Positions 20,567-24,097 of a stretch of DNA of 24,097 nt are shown here, one piece after another. Source of the stretch: Parvibaculum sp964560165. Lineage in GTDB: Bacteria; Pseudomonadota; Alphaproteobacteria; Parvibaculales; Parvibaculaceae. The translations under genes were made by a program, and so were the position numbers. How positions within the stretch are numbered: the first letter of the stretch is position 1; each line of letters opens with the position of its first letter. The DNA lies in contig CAZLLB010000022.1 in the NCBI GenBank assembly GCA_964560165.1, forward strand, positions 1 to 24,097, in the 5' to 3' direction. The notes beneath the pieces are model-generated. The model did not search any database and was not told where the DNA came from. It worked only from the letters and a program-made list of their open reading frames with translations.

Positions 20567-21907
20567 ATGCTGTCTGACATCATCATCCTGCTCGTTCTGA
20601 TCCTTCTGAACGGGTTCTTCTCTTTGTCGGAAATGGCGATCGTCTCGTCGCGCCGGCAGCGGCTGCAAGCCTTGCTCTCGGCGCGCAAACGCACGGACGG
20701 TCCGACGGCGGGCCTCGAGACCGCGCTCTCCCTCCATGCCGAACCCGGGCGCTTTCTTTCGTCGGTCCAGATCGGCATCACCATGGTCGGCGTCTTCACG
20801 GGCGCATTCGGCGGCGCCACCGTGTCCGAGCCACTGGCGGGCGTCATCGCCGAAATTCCCTGGGCCGCGCCTTACGCGCAAGGCATCGCGCTCACCATCG
20901 TCGTCGTCGCCATCACCTATCTCACCCTGATCCTCGGTGAACTGGTCCCCAAGCGCATCGCGCTGACCAATCCCGAAGCCATCGCCTCGACCATCGCCCG
21001 GCCGATGAGCGGCCTTGCCAAAGTGCTGAGCCCCGCCGTCACTTTCCTCTCATGGTCCACCGAAGCGGTCGTCAGCATCTATGGCATCACCGGCCAGCAG
21101 GTGCCGAGCGTCACCGAAGACGAGATCAAGCATCTGGTGGAGGAGGGCGCTGCGTCTGGAGCCATCGATGGCGTCGAGCGCGACATCGTCAATCGCGTCT
21201 TCCGCCTCGGCGACACGCGCGTCAGCGAAATCATGACGCCGCGCGTGCAGATGGTCTGGCTCGACACGGATTTCACGGTTGAGGAAAATCTGGCGCTCGT
21301 CCGCTCCGAACAGCGAATGCGCTATCCGATCCGGCGCGGCGCGACGGGCGAGCCCATCGGCATGATCCGCCTCGAAGATCTGTTCCTTGCGCCTACGTCC
21401 AATGAAGAGCTGCTGCGCAAAAAATCGCCGCCGCTCTATATTCCACGCACGGCTTCCGCCCTGAAGGCGCTCAGCATTCTTCAGGCCGAGAGCATGTTCA
21501 TGGGCTTCATCATCGACGAATATGGCGATGTCGTCGGTACATTGACGATGAGCGAAATCTTCTTCGCCATGATCGGCGACCTCTCCGATCACATTGGAGA
21601 CACACATCCCGGCATTGCCGTGCGCGACGATGGCTCCTACATCATCGACGGTTTCGTCTCCGTGGACGAGGTGCGCCGCGCGCTCGAACTCAACAAGCTG
21701 CCCGGCGACGAGCAGGCCGAAGTCAACACGCTGGCCGGCGTCATGTTCAACTGGTTCGGCCGCCTGCCGCGCGAAGGCGATTATTTCGGCTGGAACGGCT
21801 ACCGCTTCGAAGTCGTCGATATGGACGGCCCCCGTATCGACAAGGTGATGATCGTCCCTGCGCAGAACATCCCTATCGGCACGTCTCTGGCGCGTACGGC
21901 GGACTAG
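20567..21907 (+). CDS. Hemolysin family / CNNM-CorC membrane protein
   Basis: A 446-residue inner-membrane protein with the standard three-part layout. Residues 1 to about 190 form the DUF21/CNNM transmembrane domain (LLVLILLNGFFSLSEMAIVSSRRQRLQ, SSVQIGITMVGVFTGAFGG, ITYLTLILGELVPKRIALTNPE). Two CBS domains follow at about 215-340 (VSEIMTPRVQMVWLDTD..., GFIIDEYGDVVGTLTMSEI). A CorC_HlyC domain closes the protein (DGFVSVDEVRRALELNKLPGDEQAEVNTLAGVMFNWFGRLPREGD). CNNM/CorC proteins export or balance Mg2+, with the CBS pair sensing Mg-ATP. Despite the family name, haemolytic activity is not expected. The gene stands alone and ends at a hairpin shared with the convergent dehydrogenase. Confidence 0.88.
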   Translation: MLSDIIILLVLILLNGFFSLSEMAIVSSRRQRLQALLSARKRTDGPTAGLETALSLHAEPGRFLSSVQIGITMVGVFTGAFGGATVSEPLAGVIAEIPWAAPYAQGIALTIVVVAITYLTLILGELVPKRIALTNPEAIASTIARPMSGLAKVLSPAVTFLSWSTEAVVSIYGITGQQVPSVTEDEIKHLVEEGAASGAIDGVERDIVNRVFRLGDTRVSEIMTPRVQMVWLDTDFTVEENLALVRSEQRMRYPIRRGATGEPIGMIRLEDLFLAPTSNEELLRKKSPPLYIPRTASALKALSILQAESMFMGFIIDEYGDVVGTLTMSEIFFAMIGDLSDHIGDTHPGIAVRDDGSYIIDGFVSVDEVRRALELNKLPGDEQAEVNTLAGVMFNWFGRLPREGDYFGWNGYRFEVVDMDGPRIDKVMIVPAQNIPIGTSLARTAD

Positions 21908-21910
21908 GAA

Positions 21911-21945
21911 CCCTCTCCCCTTGGGAGAGGGTAGGGTGGGGGTCT
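21911..21945. terminator. Hairpin between convergent genes (family C repeat)
   Basis: ccctctccc (21911-21919) and gggagaggg (21923-21931) form a perfect 9-bp stem with a 3-nt loop, followed by tagggtgggggtcttcctt. It begins 4 nt after the stop of the CorC-type gene and lies next to the stop of the opposing dehydrogenase, a natural place for a bidirectional terminator. It belongs to the repeat family also found at 18774. Confidence 0.65.
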
Positions 21946-21948
21946 TCC

Positions 21949-23367
21949 TTAAATCTTCACAACCTTGCCCGGATTCAAAATCCCCTTCGGGTCCATCGCT
22001 CGTTTCAACGCCCGCATCATCTCCATCTCGACCGGCGATTTCGTCGCCGCGATCTCGTCGCGCTTCATCCGTCCGATGCCGTGTTCGGCGCTGATCGATC
22101 CATTCAGATCACGGACTATTCCGTGGACAATGCCGCTCATCTCATCCCAGCGCGCAAGAAACGCAGCCTTGTCCGCGCCCAAGGGCTGCGACAGGTTGAA
22201 ATGGATATTTCCGTCGCCGACATGCCCAAAAGGCACGGGCCGGATTCCGGGTATTTCTTTTTCAACAGCTTTTGTCGCTCTTTCGATGAAATCCCCAATT
22301 GACGACACCGGAACCGAGACATCGTGCTTGATGCTCCCGCCCTCGAGCCGCTGCACATCCGACATGCTTTCACGCAACTTCCAGAGTTGCCTGCTTTGGG
22401 CGTCTGACAACGCAATGACGGCGTCTGAGGCTACATTTTCGACAACAGCCAACGAGAGCAGTTTTTCGAGCGTTTCGCGCAAGCGTCCATCCGCGTCACC
22501 GGAGCTAAGCTCAAGTAAAATATACCATTTCGACGGCGCGCCGAGCGGATCGGCGGCGCCCGGCAAGTGCCTGACGACAAATTCGATGCCGATGCGTGGC
22601 ATCAGCTCGAACCCGGTCACAAGCCCCCCGCTGGCGGCTTCCGCAAGCCGCAAAAGCCGCACCGCCGCCTCAACGCTGGGCACTGCCACGAGCGCCGTTT
22701 CGATGCCGCGCGGACGCGGAAAGAGCTTCAGAACCGCGCCGGTAATGATGCCGAGCGTGCCCTCCGACCCCATGAAAATATGCTTGAGATCATAGCCCGT
22801 ATTGTCTTTGCGCAGACCTTTTCGCCCGTCCCATATATCGCCGTTTGCCAGCACCACTTCGAGCCCGAGTACTAGATCGCGCGCATTGCCATAGCGTAAA
22901 ACTGCTGTGCCGCCGGCATTTGTCGAAAGATTGCCGCCGATCTGACAGCTTCCTTCCGATGCGAGGCTCAGCGGAAAGAGCCGCTCCATCTTCTCCGCCG
23001 CCTCTTGCGCAGCCGCCAGCGTCACGCCCGCCTCAACCGTCAGCGTGTTGTTTTCGGCATCGCTCGAAACGATCCGGTTCATGCGCGACAGTGATAAAAT
23101 CACTTCATCGCCACCCTCAAACGGCACCTGTCCGCCGACAAGCCCGGTATTGCCGCCTTGCGGCACGATGGGCGTTCCCGTTTCAAACGCGATCTTCATC
23201 AGCGCCGAAACCTCCGCCGTCGATTGTGGCCGCAGCACCGCCGCCGCGCGTCCCACATAAAGCTCGCGCCTCTCAACGAGATAAGACGCCATGTCATTGG
23301 CATCGTCGATGTAGCCCTTGGGGCCGACGACCGCCTTCATGCGCGCCAATGTTTCTGCGCTCGGCAT
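21949..23367 (-). CDS. FAD-linked D-2-hydroxyacid dehydrogenase (D2HGDH/D-LDH family)
   Basis: A 472-residue flavoprotein of the VAO/PCMH superfamily. The FAD-binding half contains PQGGNTGLVGG (69-79), LASEGSCQIGGNLSTNAGG (135-153) and GSEGTLGIITGAVLKL (200-214). The C-terminal FAD-oxidase half contains KHDVSVP, GHVGDGNIHFN (His382, His389) and SAEHGIGRMKRDE (Glu428, His429), the metal and substrate site of D-2-hydroxyglutarate and D-lactate dehydrogenases. It ends with DPKGILNPGKVVKI. It oxidises a D-2-hydroxyacid to the 2-oxoacid, passing electrons to an acceptor such as ETF or a quinone. The start ATG shares one base with the stop of the upstream hydrolase (TGATG at 23369-23365), which implies coupling and favours ATG 23367 over GTG 23370. 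Confidence 0.87.
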   Translation of the reverse strand: MPSAETLARMKAVVGPKGYIDDANDMASYLVERRELYVGRAAAVLRPQSTAEVSALMKIAFETGTPIVPQGGNTGLVGGQVPFEGGDEVILSLSRMNRIVSSDAENNTLTVEAGVTLAAAQEAAEKMERLFPLSLASEGSCQIGGNLSTNAGGTAVLRYGNARDLVLGLEVVLANGDIWDGRKGLRKDNTGYDLKHIFMGSEGTLGIITGAVLKLFPRPRGIETALVAVPSVEAAVRLLRLAEAASGGLVTGFELMPRIGIEFVVRHLPGAADPLGAPSKWYILLELSSGDADGRLRETLEKLLSLAVVENVASDAVIALSDAQSRQLWKLRESMSDVQRLEGGSIKHDVSVPVSSIGDFIERATKAVEKEIPGIRPVPFGHVGDGNIHFNLSQPLGADKAAFLARWDEMSGIVHGIVRDLNGSISAEHGIGRMKRDEIAATKSPVEMEMMRALKRAMDPKGILNPGKVVKI

Positions 23368-24097
23368 CACGCTTCCACCTGCCTATGCGCGCGGACGCCG
23401 CTATAGAGATAGCGTTCCGTGCCATGGGTGATGAAGTGATAGGTCGCCGCTTCAGTAAAGCCGGGTGTCACGCCGATGAATAGCTCGCCATCCACAGGCT
23501 CAATCGGCACACGCTTCGTGCCGGAAATGACTGCGGCAGAAGGCGAAGGCGTCGTTGTCGCAATCAGCTTTCCGTCTTCCGCCGTCACGTCGATCGTCTC
23601 CATGATGTTGACATAGCGGCCTTCATACGCGCGCGCGTCAAAACTGAAACCCGGCGTCGCTCCGGGCGGCAGCGGCGGCGTCAAGCCTGTCGCCGCGCCG
23701 AAAATCTCGCTCAGCACCTCCTGCGCAAGTCCCTTTCCATTGCCGCCATTCGTCAGCAGCGCGACGACGGTGCCGCTTGCCGGATGATAGCGCAGCCACG
23801 CCGCCTGTCCGATGGTCGAGCCATCATGCCCGAACGTGTCGTGTTTTCCGTCGCCGTCCCAATCCCAGAGAAATGTCGCAAGGCCTATGGCGTCGATATT
23901 CATATGTTTCGGGCAGGCCACGTTCATCTCGCGCATCGCACACGCGCTTGCTTCCGACAGGATACGTGTTCCATTGGGCGCAACGCCATCATCCATCAGC
24001 ATCCGCGCAAAGCTTACAACGTCGCGCGCCCGCGCCATCGGCATCGAGCCCGCAGGCGCATTGGATTGTGCGAGATATGCGATGGGCGTCACAGCCA
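23367..24097 (-). CDS. Serine hydrolase, beta-lactamase class C fold (C-terminal part, 5' end outside the window)
   Basis: The last 243 or so codons of a gene that enters from the right edge. The visible part includes GSMPMARARDVVSFARMLMDDGVAPNG, FGHDGSTIGQAAWLRYHPASGTVVALLTNGG (the HxG motif region of class C beta-lactamase-like hydrolases) and a C-terminal beta-rich domain (FSFDARAYEGRYVNIMETIDVTAEDGKLIATT) like the lipocalin-type tail of COG1680 esterases. The SxxK and YxN motifs must lie beyond the edge. Its TGA overlaps the ATG of the D-2-hydroxyacid dehydrogenase gene. An ester- or amide-hydrolase role is likely, with the substrate unknown. Confidence 0.78.
   Translation of the reverse strand, partial: AVTPIAYLAQSNAPAGSMPMARARDVVSFARMLMDDGVAPNGTRILSEASACAMREMNVACPKHMNIDAIGLATFLWDWDGDGKHDTFGHDGSTIGQAAWLRYHPASGTVVALLTNGGNGKGLAQEVLSEIFGAATGLTPPLPPGATPGFSFDARAYEGRYVNIMETIDVTAEDGKLIATTTPSPSAAVISGTKRVPIEPVDGELFIGVTPGFTEAATYHFITHGTERYLYSGVRAHRQVEA

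Noticed and set aside
20567..21907. The 'hemolysin' label taken as a virulence toxin
   Set aside because: The DUF21-CBS-CorC_HlyC layout is that of CNNM/CorC magnesium transporters; the name is historical.

Overview
The window is GC-rich, tightly packed bacterial chromosome with about 27 protein genes on both strands. I see no rRNA, tRNA, CRISPR array, transposase or phage gene. Several families point to an alphaproteobacterium: Usg, TIGR02301, the Gln-type dihydroorotase, a Zur of the CxxC/CxxC type, and four families of dispersed palindromic repeats. A Hyphomicrobiales- or Parvibaculum-like lineage is my guess, and the genus cannot be read from this sequence.

Layout. 0.2-2.5 kb (+): a GT9 heptosyltransferase-like gene overlapping a dihydroorotase by ATGA. 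2.6-2.9 kb (-): an orphan usg gene. 3.2-6.8 kb (+): a likely operon of acrylyl-CoA-reductase-type MDR enzyme, feruloyl-CoA-synthase-type ligase and LysE-type exporter. 6.9-8.4 kb (+): an acetolactate-synthase-like ThDP enzyme without a regulatory subunit. 8.45-11.0 kb (-): a likely four-gene unit read as ArsR, SRPBCC, transglutaminase-like, DUF899, with a 20-bp palindrome over the ArsR start codon. 11.2-13.2 kb (-): two small uncharacterised proteins and a nitronate-monooxygenase-like flavoprotein. 13.35-14.23 kb (+): a toxin-antitoxin module, an HTH-fused MNT nucleotidyltransferase antitoxin (MntA type) plus a HEPN toxin (HepT type), whose promoter is bracketed by two matching operator sites. 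14.2-15.5 kb (-): SDR dehydrogenase and MarR regulator. 15.6-17.3 kb: a small exported protein, then Zur divergent from an SRAP (YedK/HMCES) protein. 17.4-20.4 kb (-): a NylB-like serine hydrolase, an APH-fold kinase and a YpeA-like acetyltransferase. 20.6-21.9 kb (+): a CNNM/CorC membrane protein. 21.9-24.1 kb (-): a D-2-hydroxyacid dehydrogenase coupled by TGATG to a serine hydrolase that runs off the window.

Most genes are housekeeping or generic catabolic genes. The parts most worth a second look are the toxin-antitoxin module and its promoter; the ArsR/SRPBCC operon, with its start-codon operator and a 127-nt out-of-frame overlap; the apparent leaderless design of three regulators (ArsR, the HTH-MNT antitoxin and Zur); and a C-terminal QADLF sequence on the SRAP protein that looks like a sliding-clamp-binding motif. 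I did not find a clearly new multi-gene system. These are the nearest candidates.
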